Source of the DNA: Streptomyces brasiliensis
GTDB lineage: Bacteria; Actinomycetota; Actinomycetes; Streptomycetales; Streptomycetaceae
DNA: 64,000 bases
Direction of reading: 5' to 3'
Assembly (NCBI RefSeq): GCF_014647875.1
Contig: NZ_BMQA01000010.1
Coordinates: 124,001 to 188,000 of the forward strand
Shown: one piece after another, positions 63,596 to 64,000 of the stretch
Layout of the letters: each line of letters starts with the position of its first letter
How positions within the stretch are numbered: the stretch's first letter is position 1
Notes under the pieces: model-generated
What the model saw: the letters and a program-made list of their open reading frames with translations, nothing else
Told to the model about the DNA's origin: nothing
Database searches by the model: none
Position numbers and translations under genes: made by a program

Positions 63596-64000
63596 ATGGA
63601 CACCTTCACCCCACCGTCCCCCTCTTTCCTCGGACCCCACCATCTCGTCCACAGGCCGGGCAGCCCCGAGGCCTTTCTGCTCAAGGCGACGGCGCCGGTA
63701 CGGCAGAACTTCGCCTTCTCGGCTCAACTGCCCGAAGAACACCCGCTGTTCGGCGACTCCGAATCGCGGTACCACGACCTGCTTTTCCCCGTGGAGTCGC
63801 TGCGCCGAACCATGCTGTTCGCGGCTCGCCGGTACTTCAGAGTGCCGGCGGGCCGGCACCCCGTAGTCGCCTCCGGCGGAGCCGCGATCACCGGTCTGGA
63901 CGCCTGGCGCCGCGACGGCGTGCGGGCCGGGATCTCCCTGGAACTCGGGATGACACCGCTCGACGTCGTGGGCGGCGTGCCGCGCGGTCTGGAGTGCGAG
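63596..64000 (+). CDS. AfsA-like gamma-butyrolactone biosynthesis protein, N-terminal part
   Basis: From ATG at 63596 the frame runs off the window end (about 135 residues). The sequence has the AfsA signature (LVHRPGSPEAFLLKA, HPLFGD, YHDLLFPVESLRRTMLFAARRYF) of the A-factor biosynthesis hotdog domain. This family makes the gamma-butyrolactone or related signal that triggers antibiotic production. It places a hormone-type regulatory switch at the edge of the cluster. No receptor gene (ArpA type) is seen within the window. Confidence 0.85.
   Translation, partial: MDTFTPPSPSFLGPHHLVHRPGSPEAFLLKATAPVRQNFAFSAQLPEEHPLFGDSESRYHDLLFPVESLRRTMLFAARRYFRVPAGRHPVVASGGAAITGLDAWRRDGVRAGISLELGMTPLDVVGGVPRGLECE

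Overview
The window is high-GC DNA from a Streptomyces. The evidence is GC-rich third codon positions, many GTG starts and 4-nt stop/start overlaps, and gene sets typical of the genus. These include the coproporphyrin heme genes, dxs, a ROK regulator beside xylFGH, ngcEFG, and an aconitase divergent from a second MurA. From memory (not searched), the stretch from about 1 to 48 kb follows the gene order of the S. coelicolor chromosome around SCO6041 down to SCO5998. I saw no rRNA, tRNA, CRISPR array, insertion sequence or origin.

Region 1 (1-21.8 kb) is core chromosome. It holds the end of a secreted tripeptidase-type hydrolase, heme genes (hemQ, hemY, hemE), a DUF4349 lipoprotein, a CoA-disulfide-reductase-like flavoprotein, a rhomboid protease, a DUF3000 protein, an orphan LuxR-type regulator, RNase D, a two-gene beta-oxidation operon, an NYN protein, a family 39-type membrane glycosyltransferase, an amino acid permease and dxs.

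Region 2 (22-43.1 kb) is carbohydrate uptake and its control. xylFGH lies downstream of the rok7B7-type regulator, with a perfect dyad before xylF. A ribbon-helix-helix protein, a DUF4097 protein and a DrrAB-type exporter follow, preceded by an array of GGCACC/GGTGCC half-sites. Next come an ngcEFG-type chitobiose/GlcNAc transporter with a DasR-like (dre) site, two large secreted GH92 alpha-mannosidases in convergent orientation, LacI-type palindromes before both mannosidases, and an MFS remnant. Together these look like a locus for using high-mannose N-glycans: mannosidases trim mannose and the transporter takes up the GlcNAc2 core.

Region 3 (43.2-49.4 kb) has aconitase divergent from an unusual MurA paralogue. 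That paralogue carries an N-terminal XRE helix-turn-helix and lacks one conserved active-site aspartate. Matching ATCTC-N6-GAGAT dyads sit on both promoters. A DesK-type histidine kinase without an adjacent response regulator follows.

Region 4 (49.4 kb to the end) is the edge of a biosynthetic gene cluster. A tightly packed minus-strand operon encodes a complete dTDP-2,6-dideoxy and 2,3,6-trideoxyhexose pathway (D-olivose/L-rhodinose type) and two glycosyltransferases. It is flanked by an FrsA-like hydrolase with a coupled 64-aa protein, a NarL-type response regulator, a 7Fe ferredoxin and the start of an AfsA-type butyrolactone synthase. The aglycone genes must lie beyond the window. A 24-codon reading frame just before the response regulator resembles the start of the kinase gene 14 kb away, which suggests a kinase-regulator pair split by the cluster.
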